A stretch of 61,258 bases of DNA, taken from contig CADBPR010000059.1 in NCBI GenBank assembly GCA_902796555.1, positions 1-61,258 of the forward strand, in the 5' to 3' direction. The position numbers and the translations under genes are program-made. Source of the DNA: an uncultured Bacteroidia bacterium. GTDB lineage: Bacteria; Bacteroidota; Bacteroidia; Bacteroidales; UBA932. Shown here piece by piece: positions 19,201 through 26,810 of this stretch. The notes under the pieces are model-generated. The model saw only the letters and a list, made by a program, of their open reading frames with translations. It was not told where the DNA came from and did no database searches. Each line of letters begins with the position of its first letter. Positions within the stretch are counted from its first letter, which is position 1.

Positions 19201-19286
19201 CCGCCCTGTACCGGGCTCTGGGTTATCCGGACGTGACCGCCTGGCTGTGGTATCTGACCGATGACCGGGCCGAACAGGTGGTATAA
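16230..19286 (+). CDS. addA: AddA-type UvrD/Rep helicase-nuclease
   Basis: This 1018-residue protein has Walker A 'ASAGSGKTF' (near residue 10), 'VTFTNKATDEMKRR' (motif Ia region), Walker B 'LLDEFQDTS' (about 388-396), 'VVGDIKQSIYRWRGSD' (motif III), 'ILTIHKAKGLEFPFV' (motif V) and 'FYVATTRAVTEL' (motif VI). A C-terminal nuclease is indicated by 'HRPDRVV', 'IIDYKFG' (about 970) and 'QLEGYAALY'. This is the AddA architecture. ATG 16230 is chosen because it overlaps the addB stop and begins three codons later than a TTG. Transcription ends at the hairpin at 19328-19352. Confidence 0.92.
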   Translation: MIRILKASAGSGKTFRLAKTYISLLLSSDDRYAYRHILAVTFTNKATDEMKRRILKELDILSRTPEESGYIEDFRKCFGSTETIRKKARRILLDILHDYSVFSVSTIDKFFQLALKAFAREIGQFSSYQVELDKDTLVRESVDRILDAMTASDKALIRWLTDSVMENLEQGGRLSLENSLYETAIALKSDEHRELMERAGLREDQVYSKEHLTRVRDICRKVIRTYLEQVRTAAETALRILDEAGVSPDVTRGGFMAKLRDVWAQVDERSGVEPPTDAWIRNARDSEKWFTKPNAPQYLPRVAGVLDPALNAFCDLFGPPYKVYRTALILRSQLYSLGIAGELYQSFDALLKEKNVMSIDDSNSLLRKIIGESDAPFIYEKLGVRFEDFLLDEFQDTSTIQWENFAPLLAESEAAGRDNLVVGDIKQSIYRWRGSDWNLLASRVKERFPRADDGESLRDNWRSLRTVVQFNNAFYPYAAAALDRQCGGTRIAEIYADVAQQVRTRDQAPGHVCCAFCPPSEQPARVLEAIRGVCIRGASYGQIAVLVRGNAEGSALAAYLIENGIPVVSDDSLKVKSSVAVRRLVSLLSLVDNPGDTVGGYLASRLGVTIPESYTSLVELCEDLLRMMQEQTDDSYDGQLLYIQSFLDDLQDWTATSGNHLSAFLRHWAESDSKISSPDDADAVRILTIHKAKGLEFPFVIFPYAEKVGLFRPSERWTCPPLEGTALDGAGEGAYRVSLSDQSRDTLFQVDFERERQLQYIDNINTFYVATTRAVTELQVIAALPSEKCRAAARDGADYPFKDFSQLLWHFLQAEHVPSDEDNVFCLGEPYDYRSLPAPAETVVPMESRYRSWPADTGEGPRLKLKYDSFDFFGEEGRSERLKGILLHDMLAGVRVAADVPRAVERAVQAGDIDASDREAYLQFLSGRIAAHPQWFPDDGAQVRNEVDVIAPDGTLHRPDRVVLSGGSAVIIDYKFGEARSAYRRQLEGYAALYRALGYPDVTAWLWYLTDDRAEQVV

Positions 19287-19319
19287 AACCGAGCAGGCCG
19301 TATCAACTCCGGCGGGACG

Positions 19320-19356
19320 TAAAAAAAGGGCAGCCTTTCGTTGAGGCTGCCCTTCT
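19320..19356. terminator. Bidirectional Rho-independent terminator
   Basis: GGGCAGCCT (19328-19336) and AGGCTGCCC (19344-19352) form a perfect 9-bp stem with a TTCGTTG loop. On the minus strand it is followed by seven T (complement of 19321-19327), on the plus strand by TTCTT. It separates convergent addA and the DUF4988 lipoprotein gene. Confidence 0.85.
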
Positions 19357-19375
19357 TCAATGTGTTGTCACAGAA

Positions 19376-22300
19376 TTATTTGACTAATTCGGCGCGGGTG
19401 CGCTGAGTCGTCCTGTGCTCCTTGTCGGAAGCGGCCGGGACGGTCGCGACCGTGAGGGAGACTTCTTTGCCGGCGGGAGCAAGGCTGCCACGTTTCTTGG
19501 CTTTGATCGCTATATTTGCCTCGGCTGCAGCTTTGCGGAGGGTCATCGGGTCGATGTTCTTGATAGCTGCGGTAGCGTTGGAAAGCGTCTCGTAGACATC
19601 CAGGTCAACGAACAACATGTTCTTGAACATCAGGAGATATCCCAGGTCGTCTGTGCAGGCCTCATCCGAGTAGGCTTCGAGGGCGAATTGGTCGACGCCA
19701 TAGCCATCCGTATCGACGAAAGCGATGATGCCGTCGGCCACTTTGACACCGATGTTATAATAGTCATATTTGAAGAGACCATATTTGCTGCTATACTGCA
19801 CGAAACGGAGGTAATACGTGTCATTGAACAGCCAGGTGACGGTATTGCCGGTCAGGAAGTACAGGTAACCGTTATACCACTCGAATTCAATCTTGTCATC
19901 ACCGTCTGCGAAACCGAGGCTCAGGCCGCTTACCGTGACCAAATCGACGTCGTCCGCCTTATCCTCTGCTTCTGCTATCTGGGCCAGGCTCAGATACTCG
20001 CGCTTGCCGGCAAAGCCTTCTTCTCCTTCAAGATCGCCCATGACAATCCATTTCTTGGCGAAGAGTTCTTCCTTTTCGGCTCTTCCGATTCTGTCACCGG
20101 TCGTGTACTCGACCTGCAGCGGATCGATTACCACGGCCTCTTTGGTGATTTCGATTTCGGTCGGAATCGATACAAGGGCCGTATTGCCGGTAATGCTGCC
20201 GGCTGCAACACTCAGGAAGGTAAAGCTTTCAAACTTGTATCCGGAAGGACCCGTCTGTGCTTCAGCCGCGATGCTGCCGTCTGTAAGGTAAGATACGGTG
20301 AAAAGGGTGCTCGGCTCAACATCCGGTCTCATCGGATAGAGTACGCTGGATTTGTTGAATACACCGGCGAGGTAGACCCCGGCTGTCGTTTCGGTCTCGG
20401 CAACGACATTCTGCTCGACGAAATGGAAGTAGCCGTCGACGAATTTCGCTTCGACCGCATAGTCGCCCTGGCCGTTGATGCCGGTGACGGTGTAGCTTTC
20501 GCCGTTCACCTTTTCTTCAATGGTCCAGATTGTCTTTCCGTCAAGCACCATGGTGCCGAGGAAATCTTCGTAAAGGGCGGGTACATGCGGGTCAACTTTC
20601 TCGAATTCGAGATAGGCATATTTTCCGGTCGGATAACCGTTCTCGTCCAGACCGGTAGCGAAGACGATATACTTGCCATAGTCGACGGCATCCGGATAGA
20701 AGGAGCCGGTCTCGATGCGGGCGTCATCTTCGATGGTCTCGCCGTAGCGGCTGAAGTAGAAAATGATATTGTCGGATACGTTCAAGGCCTCTTTCATCGC
20801 CAGATTGGCAATGGAACCGGCTTCGGCGAGATCTTCTTCGCTGTAGATGGTGATGCCGTAGTATGCATAATAATCCTGGCTGCCTTCTTCCACCGTGTTG
20901 AGGATGTCTTCCATCTCATAAACGGTACCGCCGTAGGTTTCGGAAATCGTTCCGTTGTAGGTGAGCGTCCATGCAGGATTCTCCGTGAATTCGATACCCT
21001 TGACGGAATTGGCGATGAAGTTGTAATAACCGGTGAAATTGAACGCCTCATCCAGATCTACGAAGACGCCGTTGGTGTAGCCTTCTACAATGACGGGCTT
21101 GTCGACAAGGGCCTCGAAAGCGGCTTCGTCGAGCGGTGTCTCAATCATGATGGCCGGGATATACGGAGTCGTCAGGACATATTCGTCTTCTACTTTGGAC
21201 AGTATGCCGGCTGTACCGGTCTTGATGGAATTGTAGTTCTCGCCATAGCCGATATACATCTGATCCAGTTCATAGATTTCGTTGTCGGAAGAAGCGACTT
21301 CGACTGTGGTGGTTTCTACATAAACCAGATTGGTCTGCTCGTCGGTTTTCTTTACACCGGCGAAGTTGATTTCGTCACCGATGGCGACGGGCGTGGCGGT
21401 GGTCACATAGAGGTAGGCACCGTTTGCATCGATGATGAGGGCACCCTTCTTGGAAGCTGCGGATACGATACCCGTGGCGCTGACAGCTTCGCCGTCAGGG
21501 AGTTTGCGGATGGATGCGATGTCGACAGGCTCGCCCGCGACGGGATCCTGAACGATATCCCAGGTCTCGATGGCCTCGCCGGTAGCGGTATTCACCAAGG
21601 CGACCGTACCGTAGCGGTAGGCGGCGGTGGTGTTGGCATCGATGGTGATTTCCAGGTTGTCCGTGTGGGTTGCCTTGGTGATGGCGGGAACATGAATCCA
21701 GCTCTCGGCTCCGTCACTGACATTGATGGAATAGGCGATATTCGTGGTGACGGATACCGGAATCGTTCCGCCGTCGGCAGCGATACGCTCCACTTCTGCC
21801 ACGCCGGTCAGGGTGCCGGTCTCCAGGGTGATGGACTTAATGTTGGTCTTTCCCTGGTTGTTGTCGGCATAGACGAAAATTTTGCCGGTGGTGACATCGG
21901 TGGCGGTGATGATGATTTCACCCTGGATAGCGGTGGTGGCATTGACCTTGGCGCTGATGCCGGCCGTGCTGCTGAGCACATCTACGGTGACGTTGTCCAG
22001 CGCGGCGGCGCCCTTTACGCTATAGGGAACGGCGAGGCTGGAGTTGGCGGAAATACCCAGGCCGGCGAGGTCGGCATCAATGACGAGGGCGAAGGGGTTG
22101 CTCACCGGGACGGTGATGGTGCTACCGTCGGAAAGGGTGATGATGCAGTTGGCCCCGGAACGGTCAATCTTGACGATAATCGGGTTGCCGGTCACGCTGA
22201 CAGGTCCCCAGGTCGTTCCGTCGAAGGAAACTTCCAGCACGCCGTCGGCAATCCTGAACTGCGGTGCGGCGCCCTGGACAGGCAGGGGCTTGCCGTCTTC

Positions 22301-22672
22301 GCCATTGACCAGTTCACCGTCGATGGTCCAATAGTAAACACCGTCCTCGAGCTTGACGCCGACGAGCGGGGAGTGACCGTCATGACCGATGACACCGTTG
22401 GTGATGTTGGCGGTGGTTCCGTCGGAGAAGCTGATGGCGTAGCCGTCCTCCGTAGGGGTTACTTTGTCAACGAACACCTTCTTCTGAAGGTTGTTGACGA
22501 TGGTCTGGAGACCGGGAATCGTGGTCTCGGAGAGAGCCTTGACCTTGGTTTCCAAGGTCCCGACCCGTTCTTTGAGGTCGCTGATGTCCTCTTTGAGGGC
22601 CGAGTCGTCATACTGGCAGGACGTGAAGGTCACCAGCAGTGACGCAAAAACAAACCAAATAACTTTTTTCAT
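19376..22672 (-). CDS. Large DUF4988/BACON surface lipoprotein
   Basis: This 1098-residue protein has lipobox 'TFTSC' (Cys19). A short coiled coil follows (about residues 25-70, 'LKEDISDLKERVGTLETKVK'). A DUF4988 domain is recognisable from 'TPTEDGYAISFSDGTTANI' and 'GVYYWTIDGELVNGEDGKPL' (about 75-190). A BACON-like domain lies at about 290-385 ('ADGGTIPVSVTTNIAYSIN' ... 'ETWDIVQDP'). An OB-like segment follows (about 390-520, 'GIVSAASKKGALIIDANGAYLYV'). The remaining 550 residues are acidic, beta-rich repeats I cannot name. Such proteins are exported to the Bacteroidetes cell surface; ligands are unknown. There is no SusC/SusD pair nearby, so a glycan role is not indicated. The gene is transcribed alone. 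Confidence 0.85.
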   Translation of the reverse strand: MKKVIWFVFASLLVTFTSCQYDDSALKEDISDLKERVGTLETKVKALSETTIPGLQTIVNNLQKKVFVDKVTPTEDGYAISFSDGTTANITNGVIGHDGHSPLVGVKLEDGVYYWTIDGELVNGEDGKPLPVQGAAPQFRIADGVLEVSFDGTTWGPVSVTGNPIIVKIDRSGANCIITLSDGSTITVPVSNPFALVIDADLAGLGISANSSLAVPYSVKGAAALDNVTVDVLSSTAGISAKVNATTAIQGEIIITATDVTTGKIFVYADNNQGKTNIKSITLETGTLTGVAEVERIAADGGTIPVSVTTNIAYSINVSDGAESWIHVPAITKATHTDNLEITIDANTTAAYRYGTVALVNTATGEAIETWDIVQDPVAGEPVDIASIRKLPDGEAVSATGIVSAASKKGALIIDANGAYLYVTTATPVAIGDEINFAGVKKTDEQTNLVYVETTTVEVASSDNEIYELDQMYIGYGENYNSIKTGTAGILSKVEDEYVLTTPYIPAIMIETPLDEAAFEALVDKPVIVEGYTNGVFVDLDEAFNFTGYYNFIANSVKGIEFTENPAWTLTYNGTISETYGGTVYEMEDILNTVEEGSQDYYAYYGITIYSEEDLAEAGSIANLAMKEALNVSDNIIFYFSRYGETIEDDARIETGSFYPDAVDYGKYIVFATGLDENGYPTGKYAYLEFEKVDPHVPALYEDFLGTMVLDGKTIWTIEEKVNGESYTVTGINGQGDYAVEAKFVDGYFHFVEQNVVAETETTAGVYLAGVFNKSSVLYPMRPDVEPSTLFTVSYLTDGSIAAEAQTGPSGYKFESFTFLSVAAGSITGNTALVSIPTEIEITKEAVVIDPLQVEYTTGDRIGRAEKEELFAKKWIVMGDLEGEEGFAGKREYLSLAQIAEAEDKADDVDLVTVSGLSLGFADGDDKIEFEWYNGYLYFLTGNTVTWLFNDTYYLRFVQYSSKYGLFKYDYYNIGVKVADGIIAFVDTDGYGVDQFALEAYSDEACTDDLGYLLMFKNMLFVDLDVYETLSNATAAIKNIDPMTLRKAAAEANIAIKAKKRGSLAPAGKEVSLTVATVPAASDKEHRTTQRTRAELVK

Positions 22673-22772
22673 ATTACAATAGGTTTAAAAAAATAACTTT
22701 AAGCTTAATTGTAGTTTCAGGTCGTAAGTCTGAATGGTTTTAATAGGTCAAAAACTATAAGTCCCTAAGATT

Positions 22773-22780
22773 CAAATGTA
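22773..22780 (-). promoter_or_regulatory. Candidate -7 box for the DUF4988 lipoprotein gene
   Basis: The minus strand reads TACATTTG. The predicted leader is about 95 nt. A second weaker candidate lies at 22844-22851. Confidence 0.4.
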
Positions 22781-22974
22781 TGAAAATTGCTTTTAAATAG
22801 CAACCCTGGCCCTCGAAAAATAACGCAAAAACTACCAAAAGAACAAAATTACGACCAAATGAACATAATTGTATAACCCTTGCTCTTACTGATTGAAACT
22901 TGCGGGAAGCAGCGCCGGCACACGCGTAAAAAAAATAATTGAGAATCATTGGCAGGAAATCCGCAAGGAATTGT

Positions 22975-22982
22975 TAACTTTG
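22975..22982 (+). promoter_or_regulatory. Promoter -7 box of the DUF4290-ftsK-lolA operon
   Basis: TAACTTTG matches TAnnTTTG, with TTGG at 22949-22952 as a possible distant -33. The box is 53 nt before the start codon at 23036. Confidence 0.55.
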
Positions 22983-23004
22983 CAGGACAAGTCTAAAATA
23001 TAGG

Positions 23005-23022
23005 GCGGATGGTCGCATCCGC
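23005..23022 (+). other. GC-rich leader stem-loop ahead of the DUF4290-ftsK operon
   Basis: GCGGATG (23005-23011) and CATCCGC (23016-23022) pair perfectly around GTCG. The stem-loop ends 13 nt before the ATG at 23036 and is followed by AAAAA, so it is not a terminator on the plus strand. It may influence translation or stability. Confidence 0.45.
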
Positions 23023-23035
23023 AAAAAGCGTATTT

Positions 23036-23731
23036 ATGGAAAACAGAAATAATGTCGTATTGGATTACAATACTGAAAGAGAAAGAATGAAAATGCCGGA
23101 ATACGGCCGCAACGTGCTGCGGATGGTCCAGCGCCTCAAGACCATTGAGGACCGTGACGAGCGGACACGCCAGGCCCGGGGCGTGGTGCGGGTGATGGAA
23201 CTGCTGAATCCCCAGGTCCATGTCGAAGAGAACTGGGAGCAGCGTCTGTGGGACCACCTCTTCGTTATTTCCGGGTATGACCTGGATGTGGATTCTCCGT
23301 ATCCCATCCCCGAGCCGGAGCATCTGCAGACCCGTCCCGATGTGATTCCCCTGAAGAAGAGCCGGATCAAGGCCACGCATTACGGCCGCAACATCGAGAG
23401 CATCATCGACCTGATTGCCGGGCTGGAAGACGGCGAGCGCAAGACCGAGATGATTCGTTCCCTGGCCATCTACATGCGCCAGCAGTATCTGATCTGGAAC
23501 AAGGACAGCGTGGCGGACGAGACCATTTTCCAGGATATCGAAAAGCTTTCCGACCACCGGATCCGCGTCCCGGAAGGCATCAGTCTTTCCCGCATTTCCG
23601 CGGAGGCGACCTTCTCCCGTCCGGGCATGAACCTGGACTTCGGCTTCCGGCGGGGTCAGAACCGGAATTTCCAGGGACGTAAATTCCAGGGCGGCAATTA
23701 TCACAAGAACTTTCAGAAAGGGAATCGCTGA
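23036..23731 (+). CDS. DUF4290 family protein
   Basis: This 231-residue cytoplasmic protein has no signal peptide. The helix-rich DUF4290 domain starts 'LDYNTERERMKMPEYGRNVL' and includes 'YPIPEPEHLQTRP' and 'ATHYGRNIESIIDLIAGLED'. The C-terminal tail is Gly/Asn/Gln/Arg-rich ('RRGQNRNFQGRKFQGGNYHK'), an RGG-like disordered tail often linked to nucleic-acid binding; that link is an inference. The start at 23036 is the first ATG with the family N terminus; the frame runs nine codons further upstream without a better start. The stop overlaps the ftsK start by one base (TGATG), so it is translationally coupled to the chromosome-segregation gene. Confidence 0.85.
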   Translation: MENRNNVVLDYNTERERMKMPEYGRNVLRMVQRLKTIEDRDERTRQARGVVRVMELLNPQVHVEENWEQRLWDHLFVISGYDLDVDSPYPIPEPEHLQTRPDVIPLKKSRIKATHYGRNIESIIDLIAGLEDGERKTEMIRSLAIYMRQQYLIWNKDSVADETIFQDIEKLSDHRIRVPEGISLSRISAEATFSRPGMNLDFGFRRGQNRNFQGRKFQGGNYHKNFQKGNR

Positions 23732-26199
23732 TGGCAAAGGAGCAAGTCAGAGCGGAACGCCGGCCCCTGCGGGTCTTCTCGTTCTGGAAAGACATGGATG
23801 AGCTTCGCAAAAACCGGATTATCGGTTTCTGCGGGTTGCTGATGGCTGCGCTGGCTCTGTTCACGCTGCTGTCCTGCGTTTCCTACCTGTTTACCTGGCG
23901 GGAAGACATGAGCTTGCTGCAGGACCCCGGCCGGATGGCGCTCTCGGAGCCCGTCCATAACTGGGGCGGCAAATGGGGCGCCAGCTGGAGCGCATTGCTG
24001 GTGTACCGCTGGTTCGGCCTGGGCGCGTTCGCCCTGATTGTGCTGATGGTCATTCTCGCTGCCCGGATGCTGGGACGCAAGTCCGTATCTCTGGTCAAGT
24101 CGGTCCTGCTGACGGTGACTGGAGCCTTACTGGCTTCCTTCATCCTTGCCTTCGTGTCCCGGGTGAGCGGACAGGAGTATTGGTTCGGCGGCGGCCTGGG
24201 CGGCCGTTTCGGCGACTTTGCCATTGCTTCCACCGCCAACCTGATCGGGATGCCGCTGACGGCCGTCCTCCTTCTGCTGCTGTTCCTGCTGTGGTTTGTC
24301 TTTGCCAACAGCCGTTTTTCCGACTGGTTCTCCGGCATCGGCCTGCCGACCCATCCCGAAACGGCGCAAGTGCCGGTAGCCCCCGCGATGACGTCCCCTG
24401 TCGAGAAGACGGAAATAACTGATATAGAGGAAGATGTGGCGGCTGCCGAACCGGAACCGGTGCAGCCGGCCGCCAAGCCCGGCGGCTTTACTTGGGCAGA
24501 AGTCAAGATGGAGACGTCCGCCGGTACGCAGGTCGTGACACCGGCCCCTGCGGCGGAACCGGCTCCCGAAGCGGACCAGCTGGAAGTGCTGGCCGGCGAG
24601 GAACTGTCCACCGATATTCAGGAGGAACTGCCCCGTATCGACGTGCGGGACGAACTGAAAGACTACCGTTTCCCGTCTCTGGATTTGCTGGACGGCTATG
24701 AATCGGGCCGGAACGAGGTGTCCCAGGAGGAGTTGCGCCGTAACAATTACCGGATTCGCGCCACGCTGAAGACCTTCAAAGTGGAGGTCGACAATGTCAA
24801 GGCAGTGGTCGGACCGACCGTCACCTTGTACAAAGTCTATCCCGCCCCGGGCGTCAAGATTTCGATGATCAAGAATCTGCAGGACGATATCGCCATGTCC
24901 CTGAACGCCAAGGGTGTGCGTGTGGTGACCCTGGAGGATTCCGTGGGTATCGAGGTGGCCAATGACCAGCCTTCCATCGTGCCGCTGAAGGCCCTGCTCA
25001 ACGATGCGGCCTTCCGCGAGAGCAAGGCGGAACTGCCCGTGGCCATCGGTTATACGATTACCCAGCAGGTCAAGGTTTTCGACCTTGCCGACGCCCCGCA
25101 TCTGCTGGTGGCCGGTGCCACCAAACAGGGTAAATCCGTGGGACTGAACGTGCTGATTAATTCCCTGCTGTATTCCAAGCATCCTTCCGAACTGAAATTC
25201 GTGTTCATCGACCCGAAGATGGTGGAATTCTCCGCGTATGAGGGGCTGCTGAAACACTATCTGGCTGTGTTGCCGACTGCCGGCAGCGACCAGGACGAGC
25301 GGGAGCATTGTATCGCCAAGACGGCCAAGGATGCCGAGGCCATCCTGAAATCCCTGTGCGTGGAAATGGACGAACGGTACGCCCTGCTGTCCAAAGGCCA
25401 TGTGAACAACATCAAACTGTACAACGAGAAGTACAAAGACCGGCATCTCAACCCCAACGACGGCCACAAGTACATGCCGTATATCGTGACGGTGGTGGAT
25501 GAATACGCCGACCTGACCATGTCCGTGGGCGGCAGCTCCGACAGCAAGGTCATTGCCCGCAGCATTTCCACTTCCATCATCCGTCTGGCCCAGAAGGGCC
25601 GTGCCGCCGGCATCCATGTAGTGCTGGCTACCCAGCGTCCTTCCGTGGATGTCATCACGGGTCTGATCAAGTCCAACTTCCCGACCCGTATTGCCTTCCG
25701 CGTCTTCTCCATGACGGACTCCCGGACCATCCTGGATTCCCCGGGTGCCGAGAAACTGATTGGCAAGGGTGATATGATTTACCTTTCCGGCGTGGACAAC
25801 GAGCGTGTGCAGTGCGCCTTTATCAGCAATGCCGAAATCAATGCCATCAATGCTTTCATCGCCTCCCAGACCGGCTGGAAGAAGAGTTTCAATACGCCGT
25901 ATTACCTGCCGGCCCCCGAACCGGACCAGGCGGAAGAAGGCACGGCGATGGTCGACATGAAAAACCTGGACGAACGCTTCGAAGAGGCCGCCCGCCAGGT
26001 GGTTCTGTCCCAGCGGGGTTCGACCTCCGACCTCCAGCGCAAACTTGGCATGGGTTATGCAAAAGCAGGTCGTGTGATGGACCAGTTGGAAGCGGCGGGT
26101 ATCGTCGGACCGCAGGACGGTTCCAAACCCCGGCAGGTGCTTGTGGGCGATCTCGCCGAGCTGGAAACCATCATTGAAGCTTATAAGAACGCGCAATGA
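23731..26199 (+). CDS. ftsK: DNA translocase FtsK/SpoIIIE
   Basis: This 822-residue protein has four predicted membrane helices in the first 200 residues ('IIGFCGLLMAALALFTLLSC', 'GAFALIVLMVILAARMLG' and two more). An acidic Pro/Ala/Glu-rich linker follows (about 205-310, shorter than in enterobacteria), then the RecA-like motor with Walker A 'GATKQGKSVGLN' (about 462) and Walker B 'YIVTVVDEYADL'. A C-terminal gamma winged helix closes it ('RGSTSDLQRKLGMGYAKAGR'). FtsK pumps chromosome ends through the closing septum and helps dimer resolution at dif. It overlaps the LolA-like gene by four bases (ATGA). Confidence 0.95.
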   Translation: MAKEQVRAERRPLRVFSFWKDMDELRKNRIIGFCGLLMAALALFTLLSCVSYLFTWREDMSLLQDPGRMALSEPVHNWGGKWGASWSALLVYRWFGLGAFALIVLMVILAARMLGRKSVSLVKSVLLTVTGALLASFILAFVSRVSGQEYWFGGGLGGRFGDFAIASTANLIGMPLTAVLLLLLFLLWFVFANSRFSDWFSGIGLPTHPETAQVPVAPAMTSPVEKTEITDIEEDVAAAEPEPVQPAAKPGGFTWAEVKMETSAGTQVVTPAPAAEPAPEADQLEVLAGEELSTDIQEELPRIDVRDELKDYRFPSLDLLDGYESGRNEVSQEELRRNNYRIRATLKTFKVEVDNVKAVVGPTVTLYKVYPAPGVKISMIKNLQDDIAMSLNAKGVRVVTLEDSVGIEVANDQPSIVPLKALLNDAAFRESKAELPVAIGYTITQQVKVFDLADAPHLLVAGATKQGKSVGLNVLINSLLYSKHPSELKFVFIDPKMVEFSAYEGLLKHYLAVLPTAGSDQDEREHCIAKTAKDAEAILKSLCVEMDERYALLSKGHVNNIKLYNEKYKDRHLNPNDGHKYMPYIVTVVDEYADLTMSVGGSSDSKVIARSISTSIIRLAQKGRAAGIHVVLATQRPSVDVITGLIKSNFPTRIAFRVFSMTDSRTILDSPGAEKLIGKGDMIYLSGVDNERVQCAFISNAEINAINAFIASQTGWKKSFNTPYYLPAPEPDQAEEGTAMVDMKNLDERFEEAARQVVLSQRGSTSDLQRKLGMGYAKAGRVMDQLEAAGIVGPQDGSKPRQVLVGDLAELETIIEAYKNAQ

Positions 26200-26810
26200 A
26201 AAAGGTTCTGACCCTGCTGCTGGCTGCCCTGGCCCTGAGTCTTCCGGCCCGGGCCGACCGGGTGCTGAAGGCCTTCACGGAGAAGGTCGCATCCGCCTGT
26301 GTTTCCTTTGAATATACCTGGCGGACCGTGGATGATGTACCGATGACCGGAGCGGGCAAAGCCATGCTGCAGGGAGCCGCCTTCCGTGTGGAAGGAAACG
26401 GCATCGAGATGGCCTGCGACGGCCACACCCGCTGGAGTGCCGATCCCGCTGCGAAAGAAATGGTAGTGGAGACCGTGGACGGCGCCCTTGACGTGGCCGG
26501 GAACCCGGTCCTGCTGATTACCCGTCTGGAGGAAGTGTTCACGGTGTCCGATGCCGGCCAGAGCACGTTCCGCGGCAAGACGCTCCATACGGTGGCCTTG
26601 ACTCCGCGGGTGGCTTGCGGGATGTCGCTGGTAAAACTGTATTTCTTGCCGGACGGCGGCTTGCGGGGTGTACGGGTCGTTGCGACGGACGGTACGCAGA
26701 CCGAGTTTGCCCTGTCCGGATGGACGTTCGCGCAGCGCCGGGATTTGTCCGCCTTTTCCTACGACATGTCCACCCTGGACAACAGCTGGGTTATCAGTGA
26801 TTTGCGATAG
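26196..26810 (+). CDS. LolA-like outer-membrane lipoprotein carrier protein
   Basis: This 204-residue periplasmic protein has signal peptide 'MKKVLTLLLAALALSLPARA'. The remainder shows the LolA/LppX-type half-barrel pattern ('ASACVSFEYTWRTV', 'GKAMLQGAAFRVEGNGIEM', 'LDVAGNPVLLITRLEEVF'). LolA shuttles lipoproteins from the inner to the outer membrane. Location immediately after ftsK with an ATGA overlap is a common Bacteroidetes arrangement. Sequence identity to proteobacterial LolA is low, so the assignment rests on fold pattern and context. Its last 17 bases overlap the end of convergent apbE. Confidence 0.75.
   Translation: MKKVLTLLLAALALSLPARADRVLKAFTEKVASACVSFEYTWRTVDDVPMTGAGKAMLQGAAFRVEGNGIEMACDGHTRWSADPAAKEMVVETVDGALDVAGNPVLLITRLEEVFTVSDAGQSTFRGKTLHTVALTPRVACGMSLVKLYFLPDGGLRGVRVVATDGTQTEFALSGWTFAQRRDLSAFSYDMSTLDNSWVISDLR

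Larger units (their letters stand above)
22673..23035. other. AT-rich divergent intergenic region
   Basis: This is the only gap over 300 bp without a gene. It is markedly AT-richer than its surroundings. It holds minus-strand TAnnTTTG boxes at 22773-22780 (TACATTTG, GTTG-like element 20 bp away) and 22844-22851 (TAATTTTG), and a plus-strand box at 22975-22982. A hairpin at 23005-23022 lies before the DUF4290 gene. I find no RNA gene or coding sequence between 22800 and 22940. Confidence 0.6.
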
